DNA of 64,000 nt, taken from positions 1-64,000 of the forward strand of contig SVHS01000002.1 of the NCBI GenBank assembly GCA_015055745.1, given 5' to 3'. The stretch is from Clostridiales bacterium (GTDB taxonomy: Bacteria; Bacillota; Clostridia; Christensenellales; UBA1242). Positions 56,171 through 64,000 of the stretch are shown in pieces (positions within the stretch are counted from its first letter, which is position 1; each line of letters opens with the position of its first letter). Below the pieces are notes generated by a model, which ran no database searches, was not told where the DNA came from, and was given only the letters and a program-made list of their open reading frames with translations. The position numbers and the translations under genes are program-made.

Positions 56171-56235
56171 AAATATCGTTTCTCTGTCTTAACCAGCGAA
56201 GAATAAAACTGATTTCAGAGACTCTTGTCAGGTAC
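56096..56235. ncRNA. Nested long-range hairpin region, candidate structured RNA
   Basis: Outer arms GTACTTGACAAGAG (56096-56109)/CTCTTGTCAGGTAC (56222-56235). Inner arms GGCAGAGAAAC (56137-56147)/GTTTCTCTGTC (56178-56188). Each has a single G-U-type deviation. Confidence 0.4.
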
Positions 56236-56271
56236 ACCATGGAATAAATTAGCCATTACAAGCATAACAGC

Positions 56272-56315
56272 AAAAAGCGAAAGTGTGTTGTGTTCACCAA
56301 CACTTTCGCTTTTTG
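56272..56315. terminator. Strong bidirectional hairpin terminator inside the cassette
   Basis: AAAAAGCGAAAGTGT-N13-ACACTTTCGCTTTTT, perfect 15-bp stem. Confidence 0.85.
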
Positions 56316-56337
56316 TCGGCTTTGGTTTAGTTATAGA

Positions 56338-56392
56338 CGTGTGCTTGTCTGTTCGAGCGAAGCGAGAACACTTGTATCAAGACAAGCACACG
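56338..56392. repeat. Large palindrome with nested inner hairpin
   Basis: CGTGTGCTTGTCT (56338-56350)/AGACAAGCACACG (56380-56392), perfect 13 bp. The 29-nt loop contains GTTC-GA-GC-GAA-GC-GA-GAAC. Confidence 0.8.
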
Positions 56393-56447
56393 CCTAAATG
56401 CCAAGTTTAAAAAAACACTCAAAATTAAATTTGAATGTCTTTTTAAA

Positions 56448-56834
56448 TTACTTAACTAAAGCTTCTTCATCTATTGGTAAAATATAATCTTCTTTTTTTG
56501 CGACTATAAATTCACATTGCTCTAAATCTTTCTCGCTATCAGTATTCCAAAGTTTTGCATAGGCATTTTTTAAATTATTTGGTAAGTTTATATATACAAA
56601 ACTCACCCAAAGCATAGATTCTTTAATATTTGATTTTCTGTTGTCTAAAATATAAGAGCAATCATCAAATTTAACAGATGTAATAGGCTCATAATGACCA
56701 CCATTATAATCCGTGTAATATAGTGCTATACGATTTAGTTCCTTTTCGATTTTTGGTCTATCAGTTCTTCCAGTCAATCTATTAGCAAATCTAATAATAT
56801 TTTCGTTAGAAAGTTGAGATATAAATTTTATCAT
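56448..56834 (-). CDS. 128-aa protein of unknown function carried by the cassette
   Basis: MIKFISQLSNENIIRFANRLTGRTDRPKIEKELNRIALYYTDYNGGHYEPI... with RBS TAAGGAG. Own promoter TTGCAA-N17-TATACT. Confidence 0.75.
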   Translation of the reverse strand: MIKFISQLSNENIIRFANRLTGRTDRPKIEKELNRIALYYTDYNGGHYEPITSVKFDDCSYILDNRKSNIKESMLWVSFVYINLPNNLKNAYAKLWNTDSEKDLEQCEFIVAKKEDYILPIDEEALVK

Positions 56835-56857
56835 GAAAACTCCTTATAATTATTGCA

Positions 56858-56890
56858 AGTATAGCATAATTTAATTAGTATTGCAATACT
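56858..56890 (-). promoter_or_regulatory. Promoter of the 128-aa gene with a perfect palindromic operator-like site
   Basis: Minus -35 TTGCAA (56881-56886), N17, -10 TATACT (56858-56863). AGTATTGCAATACT (56877-56890) is a perfect 14-bp palindrome over the -35; a degenerate copy ATTATTGCAAGTAT lies over the -10 side. Confidence 0.65.
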
Positions 56891-56904
56891 TGATTTGAAA
56901 TTTA

Positions 56905-56937
56905 TTAAAAAAGGTAAATCAAAATAAGATTTACCTT
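56905..56937 (-). terminator. Inward-facing terminator at the right end of the cassette
   Basis: Minus strand AAGGTAAATC-TTATTTT-GATTTACCTT followed by TTTT. Confidence 0.8.
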
Positions 56938-56961
56938 AATTTTATTTCACTAGTTTCAAAA
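56934..56961. repeat. Right terminal inverted repeat of the cassette
   Basis: Plus-strand CTTAATTTTATTTCACTAGTTTCAAAA; reverse complement matches the left TIR. Confidence 0.75.
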
Positions 56962-56987
56962 AGCATAACCCTTCCTGCAATCTTTTT

Positions 56988-58331
56988 TTATATTAAATCT
57001 CTGTGATAATTGATTTTATAAAAACGTGTAGTGTTAGGTCCGACTTTTAGCTCATCTGAGATTTCGATATCTGCCACAACCAATATCTTACTCCCCACCG
57101 CTAATACAGGGATATCATTTCTCATTCTCTGCGGTATCTTTTTATCTATAAAGTAATCTTTGAGCTTTTTAGTACCACCTAGACCTAGAGGAGAGAAGGT
57201 ATCCCCCTCTTGTCTAAATCTCCACACCGCTCCCTCTGGCAATTTTTCAGCATCGATGATATGTTGATGAATTTTAGGCTCGGTGAGTACTTTACTAGAT
57301 GTAGAGCGGATCACTCCGTATCCCTCGACCTTTATCTTACCGCTAGCAAATGGATATTGTCCTACTGTCTCTTTTTTCTTGATATTTCCGATGACGATAT
57401 AGTCATACTCTTTCAATACTTTGATTTTAAAAGGTAAAGATATGATACTACCATTATCTGCCTCGAGAGCAAATTCTCTCACCATTTTAATATGCTTTCT
57501 TTCTATATCTTGCTTTGCATATCTTGAAAATACTTTTCTCAAGATCCTATTTACTATAGACTCATTTTGATAAAAATATGTGAGTGGCACTTTAACAAAA
57601 TCATTTGTCTCAATCATAGTACCCAAATCAATCTGACTATTGATAAAGTCATCATCTTTGGCGCAGATTGATGCAAAATTTACAATATTTCTATCCACAG
57701 ATCTAAAGTGTCTCCTCAATGCTGGCATCACTATATTCCTTAGATAGTTTCTAGAATATGTAGTGTCATTGTTTGTCTCGTCTTCTACAAACTGCAAGCC
57801 AAACTCGTCGATATATGACATGATATTTTCTCTAGGCGTAGCGAGTAGTGGTCTGATATAAATCCCATCTCTCACAGGCTCCATACCTCTAGCACCGCTG
57901 AGTCCTGAGCCTCTAATAATATTCAACAAAATAGTCTCTGCTTGGTCATACATATGATGAGCGAGAGCGATCTTGTCCACCAAGCCCTTTTTTATCACAG
58001 TCTCAAATACTCCATATCGCACTTTCCTTGCTGCCTGCTCTATAGTAAGCTTTTCTTCTTTTGCCACTTTGAGTGCTTCACCTTTAAACTTATATGCACG
58101 AATCTTATGTTCTTTACAAAACTGCATTACAAACTCAGTATCCAGCGCACTAGTGGCACGAATACCATGATCCACATTGATAGCCACTACTTCACAGTCC
58201 AGATCTGCTTTGATAGAGTTTAGATAATGAAGTAGACTGATGCTATCTCGTCCTCCACTGCACGCCACTCCAATGATTTCTCTAGGCTTTATCATGTTAT
58301 TTTCTTTAATGTAATCTAATACCTGCTCCAT
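56988..58331 (-). CDS. tilS: tRNA(Ile)-lysidine synthetase TilS
   Basis: SGGRDSISLLHYL PP-loop, AINVDHGIR, LAHHMYDQAETILLNIIRGSGLSGARGM, C-terminal region RFRQEGDTFSPLGLGGTKKLKDYFIDKKIPQRMRNDIPVLA. Start MEQVLDYIKENN at 58331 with RBS GGAG. Confidence 0.95.
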   Translation of the reverse strand: MEQVLDYIKENNMIKPREIIGVACSGGRDSISLLHYLNSIKADLDCEVVAINVDHGIRATSALDTEFVMQFCKEHKIRAYKFKGEALKVAKEEKLTIEQAARKVRYGVFETVIKKGLVDKIALAHHMYDQAETILLNIIRGSGLSGARGMEPVRDGIYIRPLLATPRENIMSYIDEFGLQFVEDETNNDTTYSRNYLRNIVMPALRRHFRSVDRNIVNFASICAKDDDFINSQIDLGTMIETNDFVKVPLTYFYQNESIVNRILRKVFSRYAKQDIERKHIKMVREFALEADNGSIISLPFKIKVLKEYDYIVIGNIKKKETVGQYPFASGKIKVEGYGVIRSTSSKVLTEPKIHQHIIDAEKLPEGAVWRFRQEGDTFSPLGLGGTKKLKDYFIDKKIPQRMRNDIPVLAVGSKILVVADIEISDELKVGPNTTRFYKINYHRDLI

Positions 58332-58473
58332 TTTTTCTCCTATAAAATTTATTGAAATAATTATACTATAGAATACGAAAAAATGCAATACCATATAGCA
58401 AATTTACAAAAAATTTCTATTTTGATAAAAAATTCACAAAAATTACACCAAAAATCAAAAATTTTTCACTTTT

Positions 58474-60759
58474 TTATTGATTTTTCAAATAAGTCCTAGC
58501 CACCAATACTGTCATATCATCTTTTGCCGACATATCATTTAGCGAGAGTGCTTCATTTAATATAGCCTCCGCTATAGTCTGAGGATTGTTTGTCGCTTGA
58601 CGACTCACATACTCCACAAGATTTTCCGTAGTCTCAAAAGCATCAATAATTCCATCTGTTGCCATTATCACTATATCTTTGGTAGAGATTGTAGTTTTGT
58701 ACACAGCAGGTGATATATTATCAAGGGCCCCTATAGGTAAAGCCCCTCCTTCTACCACTTCGATATTTGCTTCTCGCTTGATAAGCCCAAAAGGTGCACC
58801 CACTTTTATGAAATCCGCTATCTCCTTTTCTAAATCCAATAAACATACATCTAGTGTAGAATAACTCTCTTGATTGTTAATACTTAGCAATTTGTTTACA
58901 CTATCGATGATTATATCGTTGTCAAATCCCACTTTATAAAAATTTTCTATCAATCCAAGTGTCATCGCACTCATCTTATTTGCGTTCTTACCTGTACCCA
59001 TTCCATCACAGAGAGCCAATAAAAATTTATCACCATTTAGCCTAACTATACTATGACAATCTCCACACTCATCATTTCCTGCTTGATTACAGCTAGCCAA
59101 TCCAAATACACAATCATACTTACTTCTTTTCCTGAGATGTACTGAGTTAAAATCACTTTCCTCTAGTGGTGAAACTTTCACAATCTGCATTTGACATTTT
59201 AGAGTCTCACTCAATACTTTTTCTATCATTGGATTATATGCATTTTCACTTTTTATGATAAGCACTGCTGACAAATCTTCGTTTTTCTCAGTATAAAGCA
59301 ATACCTCTCTACACTGAATATTTTGACTGAGCAATCTAGATATAATCTTGTTTTCTCTAGCGATATCAAATCTCACATTTGTATCTATCTCATCTCCTAG
59401 GTCTAGCAATAGTCTGCTCACAGCACCCATCTGGTCTGCCATCAATATTTTGACATTATTTACATCTGCCATGATATTTTTGTATTGCCTATACTCGTCA
59501 CTCAGCCTATTGATGAGACCAATCAAATGATTGACTTTAGCGCACCTATTTGACAAACTCGATGGTATGTCTAATAGTGTCAATTTCCCTTTCGTAACAG
59601 CGATTTCCACCAATGTAGTCAAGTTTGATTTATTGTCTGTGCCTAGTGACCTAGTGCAACGATTTTTATCCAAACAATCTTTACAACAAGTCGCCATCAC
59701 TTCCCTTATCAACATAGCCACCAGCTCATCTTTCGTAAGCTCTCTTTTCACCATATTTAAATGTATTTGTTTCATATCCATAAATACATTGCTCAGCTCA
59801 CTCATACGCTTTTTAATATTTTTTCGAGTAGTGTTTATGAGATTTCTCGATGACATTTCGCTCTTCTTTACATATACTAAGTCCGCTAGTCTATTGAGTG
59901 ATTTTTTAGGTATACATACAAACACAATACATGACAAAAGTATGGGAGCTAATTGATACAAAATTTCAATATCTTGCCTAAAAAAGAAATACTGAATAAA
60001 TACATCGGTAAGCACCACCATAAATGTAATCTTCCACCTATTGGGTAAACTAAATACTCCAGCCAAGAGTGCCAAAATGACAAACTCTGCTACCGGAAGA
60101 AGAGAAAAACTGTATAGTGACACGCCAAAAGCAAAAGAAAGAGTGAGCGAATAAGTAAGAGCCGGACTACCTATCGCCACACACACCAAAATAATAAGCA
60201 TCAATATAAATCTATATAGGTGTACATTCAATATCACTACTGGAGCAAGTCCTACACCTATAGATGCCACAGCGAACATGAAACATATACTTTCATCGAG
60301 AGTAAGTTTGAAACAATTTTTTCTAAGAAGCATTACTTGTAAAACAATCGTGTATACAAATAAACAAATAAGACCCAACAATATGTAAAAAATCAATTGC
60401 TTAAATTCTGTGTGATAATAATACATATATGTCACCAGTCCGATGATGTAGCTAAAAATATTGGTGAGCAAATGTATCTTCTTTTTTGCAAACCTATGAA
60501 TATAAAAAACTATCAAGCCTACAGCTACCACAGTAAGCACGACTAAAAAATTTTCCAACGATACATTTGTAGCCACACCACTTAACAACGTCAAGACGGC
60601 TACAATCTTTTCATCTATTCCCACAAATAGACACGCAAAATAAAATGCAAATAAAAACGGACTAAGTCCGCTTATCTTCGCATTGGCCAAAATTAGACAC
60701 ACAAATCCTATAGCCAAATATTTTAATACATTATTAAAATTAATTTTTTTTATTTTCAT
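58474..60759 (-). CDS. spoIIE: Stage II sporulation protein E (PP2C-type phosphatase)
   Basis: Multi-TM N-terminus; LLALCDGMGTGKNANKMSAMTLGLIENF...STLDVCLLDLEKEIADFIKVGAPFGLIKR...GALPIGALDNI...DIVIMATDGIIDAF. RBS GAGGAT before ATG 60759. Adjacent to tilS, as in many Firmicutes. Confidence 0.95.
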   Translation of the reverse strand: MKIKKINFNNVLKYLAIGFVCLILANAKISGLSPFLFAFYFACLFVGIDEKIVAVLTLLSGVATNVSLENFLVVLTVVAVGLIVFYIHRFAKKKIHLLTNIFSYIIGLVTYMYYYHTEFKQLIFYILLGLICLFVYTIVLQVMLLRKNCFKLTLDESICFMFAVASIGVGLAPVVILNVHLYRFILMLIILVCVAIGSPALTYSLTLSFAFGVSLYSFSLLPVAEFVILALLAGVFSLPNRWKITFMVVLTDVFIQYFFFRQDIEILYQLAPILLSCIVFVCIPKKSLNRLADLVYVKKSEMSSRNLINTTRKNIKKRMSELSNVFMDMKQIHLNMVKRELTKDELVAMLIREVMATCCKDCLDKNRCTRSLGTDNKSNLTTLVEIAVTKGKLTLLDIPSSLSNRCAKVNHLIGLINRLSDEYRQYKNIMADVNNVKILMADQMGAVSRLLLDLGDEIDTNVRFDIARENKIISRLLSQNIQCREVLLYTEKNEDLSAVLIIKSENAYNPMIEKVLSETLKCQMQIVKVSPLEESDFNSVHLRKRSKYDCVFGLASCNQAGNDECGDCHSIVRLNGDKFLLALCDGMGTGKNANKMSAMTLGLIENFYKVGFDNDIIIDSVNKLLSINNQESYSTLDVCLLDLEKEIADFIKVGAPFGLIKREANIEVVEGGALPIGALDNISPAVYKTTISTKDIVIMATDGIIDAFETTENLVEYVSRQATNNPQTIAEAILNEALSLNDMSAKDDMTVLVARTYLKNQ

Positions 60760-60884
60760 TTTTATCCTCAAAAACAAGGATAACATTTAATTAATTTATA
60801 TTTTTATTAAAAATTTGTAAAAATTATAAGAAAATTCACTATTTTTATATTTTTTCGTATATTTTTTTAATAATTTTTAAATTT

Positions 60885-61607
60885 TTATTTGCTATACAAC
60901 ATCAGCTCTCTCAATTTTCCGAAACGGTTTACTTCTTTTAGATTTTTCTTATTTATCACAGCATGAGCTTTTATGAGTAATTCGTTGTTGAAATTGAAAA
61001 TATCTTTTGTGCATACTCTACCTAGTAAAAAGTCAGCTCTTTGTACTTGAGGCTTCGGTGACTCTTGCTCAATAGACTTCTTTTCTTCCTCTATGGGAAG
61101 AGTCTTGGCTACCACTACCTCTTCTGTCTTAAAAATTTTTGGCGATTTATTTGGAGTAAATTTGTTAATATTAATTTTTTCATTGTTGTCATAAAAGATA
61201 ATGGTATTTTTTCCACATGATGCTAGATTGTCTATATCTATGGTATTTCCATTATCTAAAGAGATTTTTTCAGAAACATATTTCTCATCAAAGCTCATAT
61301 CATTAACTATCCCTAAAAACTCTCCTTTGATAGAATACGCCTTTGAATTTATCGGGCAAAGTGTAAGAGTGCTTTCTTCCACCTTAAGACTGACTGCTTG
61401 ATTGTTTTTGACTGTGATAGCATTTTTACCGACACGATAGATATTTTTAGTAGGAAGTATCAATTTCGCCCCATCTTCACCCATAAGCTCTATCTCTATC
61501 AGCTTTTTCATTTTTTTATCAAAATACAGCTTGTCTACTACACCAAGCAATTCTCCTTCATAAAGAGACAATACAGATAGCGAATAAAATTCATTACAAT
61601 AATACAT
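60885..61607 (-). CDS. PRC-barrel domain protein (two repeats)
   Basis: SLYEGELLGVVDKLYFDKKMKKLIEIELMGEDGAKLILPTKNIYRVGKNAI and KAYSIKGEFLGIVNDMSFDEKYVSEKISLDNG...IDIDNLASCGKNTII. Confidence 0.72.
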   Translation of the reverse strand: MYYCNEFYSLSVLSLYEGELLGVVDKLYFDKKMKKLIEIELMGEDGAKLILPTKNIYRVGKNAITVKNNQAVSLKVEESTLTLCPINSKAYSIKGEFLGIVNDMSFDEKYVSEKISLDNGNTIDIDNLASCGKNTIIFYDNNEKININKFTPNKSPKIFKTEEVVVAKTLPIEEEKKSIEQESPKPQVQRADFLLGRVCTKDIFNFNNELLIKAHAVINKKNLKEVNRFGKLRELMLYSK

Positions 61608-61700
61608 AATCTTCTCCTCTATTCAAAATATAATATTTGGATTTTGACTCATTTATGAATTATCTAATTTAATATAAATATTAAATTTTGTCTAAATTAT

Positions 61701-61729
61701 TTGATTTATGTAGAATATTTGGGTATAAT
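61701..61729 (+). promoter_or_regulatory. Promoter of the right-edge lipoprotein gene
   Basis: TTGATT-N17-TATAAT. Confidence 0.65.
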
Positions 61730-61755
61730 AAATTTAATTAAAATTAGGGGAAATT

Positions 61756-64000
61756 ATGAAAAATTTGAAGACGCTTATCTTATTGATTTGTCTAATCGTA
61801 CCTTTTTCTTTTGTTGGATGCGAAAATCAAAACAAGACTTCTTTATCCACTCCAGCTACTCTCACTATAGATGACGGTATCATCATCTTTGATGCTGTAG
61901 CTGATGCTGAATATTATATTATGGATATTAGTGGTATAGGCGAAATCAAGCTAGATGCAAGATATAGCAACAATGTAGAAATCATTGATGGCAAGATTCA
62001 TTACAATGCTACAAAAGTGCTAATCCCTGGCGAGACGTACAATATTAAAGTAAAGGCGACTGCTAGTGCGCGTGGAGATAGCCCATACACCAGTCTTGTC
62101 ACATATGGTCATATGCAAACTCTCGACACTCCGACCAATGTAAAAATTAACGGTACTACTCTTACTTGGGATGTAGTAGAAAACGCCAGCTACTATGTAG
62201 TAAAGCTTATCACCCCTCAAAATAAAAATATATTTGACTACGACGGCAACCTTTTGACCAAAGATGATGCAGAAAGCATCAAAAATGCTGAGCTCACAGA
62301 ATATACTTTTTATACAAATCAATTCAATTTTGATTCATTACTATCTTCAGCAGGTATATACAAATTTTATGTATCAGCAGTACGAGTAGAACCAGCAGAA
62401 AAAATCATGAGTGATTATTCATCAAAGATGACATATAAAAATATCAAGACTTTATCCACTCCGATAAATGGTACTATCGCTTTGGTTGATGGAGATTTGC
62501 ATCTTACCTCTGTTGTCGACAAAAACGCTAATGCTATCACTGTGAAATATGCCGACACTGAAAGGACAGTGGAAATTAATAGTGCTAATACCAGCATATC
62601 CATCTCTGGAAATATTGTGGATATCAATCTCTCAAAATTCTTCCCTGCAGACATTTTAGACCTTGATGTTATAAAACAATATTCATTTAAAGTCAAAGCA
62701 AACTACATAAACTCTAATGAAAACAATAAATACTACACTGACTCAGAGTATAGTAATGTAGTCGTATTTGAAAATACATACATTCTCTCCGCTCCAGATA
62801 TCACTTTATCACAAGATGTCGCTACTGGATACTACGAAGTATCTTGGGACAGTGCTGATAATGACCATGTAAAAAAATATGAAGTCTTTGTGTTTACTCC
62901 TACAGGACTCATACAGCCTATCTACCAAATCGAGCCTAATGAAAATGAAACTAAAAATAAATTCCTCATCACTACAGACTTTGTGTCAGTAGCAGTGAGA
63001 GCTGTAGGAGCTGGAAATTATATCACTTCTCCTCTCAGCGAATATGCTGTCAATCCAGACATATCAAACGAATTTACAGATGATATAAATTTCACCACAT
63101 CAAACAACACTCTTCACTGGGATACTGTAGATAATGCATATTATTTTGTACAATTTGGCGACTTATGGACAGAGACCAATCTAAATAGCTGCGCTATCCC
63201 AGTAGAATATTGCACATCAAATGACTATAGCATTTATGTCACGGTCATCAAAGATGGATATATCCCTCAGACCTTACAAGTAGATTTGTCTTACAATCCT
63301 CGTTTGACTGCTCCATATATAGCTAATGGTCAAGGTTTTAGCAGTAGAAACTTATATGAATTGTCATTCACTGGCTCAAACAAAGCTTTAGGATATTATG
63401 TGTACATAAAGTCTGCCGACGCTAGCGAATATGTAAAGATTGATACTTTATATACTAGCACCACTATAGATATTTCAAAATATATTACCAGCAAGGGAGA
63501 ATATTATGTATGCATCGAGTCTGTAGCTGATCCTTATAGTATATATAAAAATAGCGCTCTATCTTCACCTATACCTGTCACACATGAGGAAGTATTGGAT
63601 ACTCCGCAGTTTGACAAGATCGGAGATGAAAACTATCCTATCCTCAAGATCACTAGAGGAAATGAGACGACATACCAATTGAGATTCTATGGTGTAAAAA
63701 ATGCCGATATGTATGAAATCCTTATCGGAGGAAACAAAATAACTGAACCTAGTAAGGGAGCGAATTTTACAGGTATATATATCAAAGACATCACAGAGTA
63801 TTTATCTACTGCTGGTGACTATGTCATCAAAATCAGAGCTATCCCTAGCGCCAATGCTGACAATGTCGTAGCCAGCGCATACAATGAAGAGACTTATCCT
63901 GTGTATAGACAGCTGAGTGTAGTAGATCTTATCCAAGTAAAGGACAACAATGGCGTATACACTCTATCCTTCAACCCACAAGACAATGCCGAATCATATG
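61756..64000 (+). CDS. Large repetitive FN3/Ig-like lipoprotein, 3' end beyond window
   Basis: Open from ATG 61756 to the edge (absent from the ORF track because no stop is in the window). MKNLKTLILLICLIVPFSFVGCENQNKTS lipobox; modules such as LDTPTNVKINGTTLTWDVVENASYYVVKL resemble those in the 2915-aa protein. Confidence 0.9.
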   Translation, partial: MKNLKTLILLICLIVPFSFVGCENQNKTSLSTPATLTIDDGIIIFDAVADAEYYIMDISGIGEIKLDARYSNNVEIIDGKIHYNATKVLIPGETYNIKVKATASARGDSPYTSLVTYGHMQTLDTPTNVKINGTTLTWDVVENASYYVVKLITPQNKNIFDYDGNLLTKDDAESIKNAELTEYTFYTNQFNFDSLLSSAGIYKFYVSAVRVEPAEKIMSDYSSKMTYKNIKTLSTPINGTIALVDGDLHLTSVVDKNANAITVKYADTERTVEINSANTSISISGNIVDINLSKFFPADILDLDVIKQYSFKVKANYINSNENNKYYTDSEYSNVVVFENTYILSAPDITLSQDVATGYYEVSWDSADNDHVKKYEVFVFTPTGLIQPIYQIEPNENETKNKFLITTDFVSVAVRAVGAGNYITSPLSEYAVNPDISNEFTDDINFTTSNNTLHWDTVDNAYYFVQFGDLWTETNLNSCAIPVEYCTSNDYSIYVTVIKDGYIPQTLQVDLSYNPRLTAPYIANGQGFSSRNLYELSFTGSNKALGYYVYIKSADASEYVKIDTLYTSTTIDISKYITSKGEYYVCIESVADPYSIYKNSALSSPIPVTHEEVLDTPQFDKIGDENYPILKITRGNETTYQLRFYGVKNADMYEILIGGNKITEPSKGANFTGIYIKDITEYLSTAGDYVIKIRAIPSANADNVVASAYNEETYPVYRQLSVVDLIQVKDNNGVYTLSFNPQDNAESY

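Larger units (their letters stand above)
55991..56988. mobile_element. Putative ~1-kb inserted cassette splitting a bidirectional terminator
   Basis: AAAAAAGATTGCA (55991-56003), directly after one stop codon, is the exact inverse of TGCAATCTTTTTT (56976-56988), directly after the opposing stop codon. Inner inverted repeats are TTTTGAAACTAGTG (56016-56029) and CACTAGTTTCAAAA (56948-56961), followed by AATTAAG-like inverted sequence. Confidence 0.6.

Noticed and set aside
56225-56410. 61-aa plus-strand ORF in the cassette (MSGTPWNKLAITSITAKSESVLCSPTLSLF...)
   Set aside because: Spans the strong terminator hairpin and the large palindrome; its listed start has no convincing RBS. More likely non-coding.
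62020-62696. Minus-strand ORFs near the right edge
   Set aside because: Antisense to the open lipoprotein frame starting at 61756, which has a signal peptide, promoter and RBS.

Overview
The window is low-GC Firmicutes chromosome, probably from a Clostridia-like spore former, since it carries spoVG, spoIIID and spoIIE. A compact housekeeping/sporulation backbone (spoVG, a TtcA-like PP-loop ATPase, spoIIID, a two-gene SUF module, cysS, an ABC exporter pair, a frameshifted rmuC, a VanW-like gene, tilS, spoIIE, a PRC-barrel protein) is interrupted by very large surface-protein genes. These are a 6771-aa GLUG-repeat lipoprotein (about 20.3 kb), a roughly 2915-aa Ig/FN3-like plus GLUG lipoprotein, a roughly 1070-aa GLUG protein, and a fourth repetitive lipoprotein that runs off the right edge and is missing from the ORF track. 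A tightly packed six-gene minus-strand unit (28306-42138) combines the 2915-aa lipoprotein, a SipW/ER-type signal peptidase, a 750-aa secreted protein, two TasA/camelysin-like SipW-type substrates and a small membrane protein, and ends in an intrinsic terminator. The most unusual locus is 55991-56988. The two halves of what looks like one bidirectional terminator (AAAAAAGATTGCA / TGCAATCTTTTTT) are separated by a roughly 970-bp cassette. The cassette has imperfect terminal inverted repeats, an inward-facing terminator at each end, a nested-hairpin region overlapping a 37-aa hydrophobic minus-strand peptide ORF, a large palindrome, and an orphan 128-aa gene with a perfect palindromic operator-like site. 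Other points of interest are a degenerate macrodomain protein, a DAGK-family protein with altered catalytic motifs, an rmuC broken by a single -1 frame change at CAAAAAG, and an orphan phage-tail-like gene pair. All homology calls come from motif recognition by eye; no searches were run.
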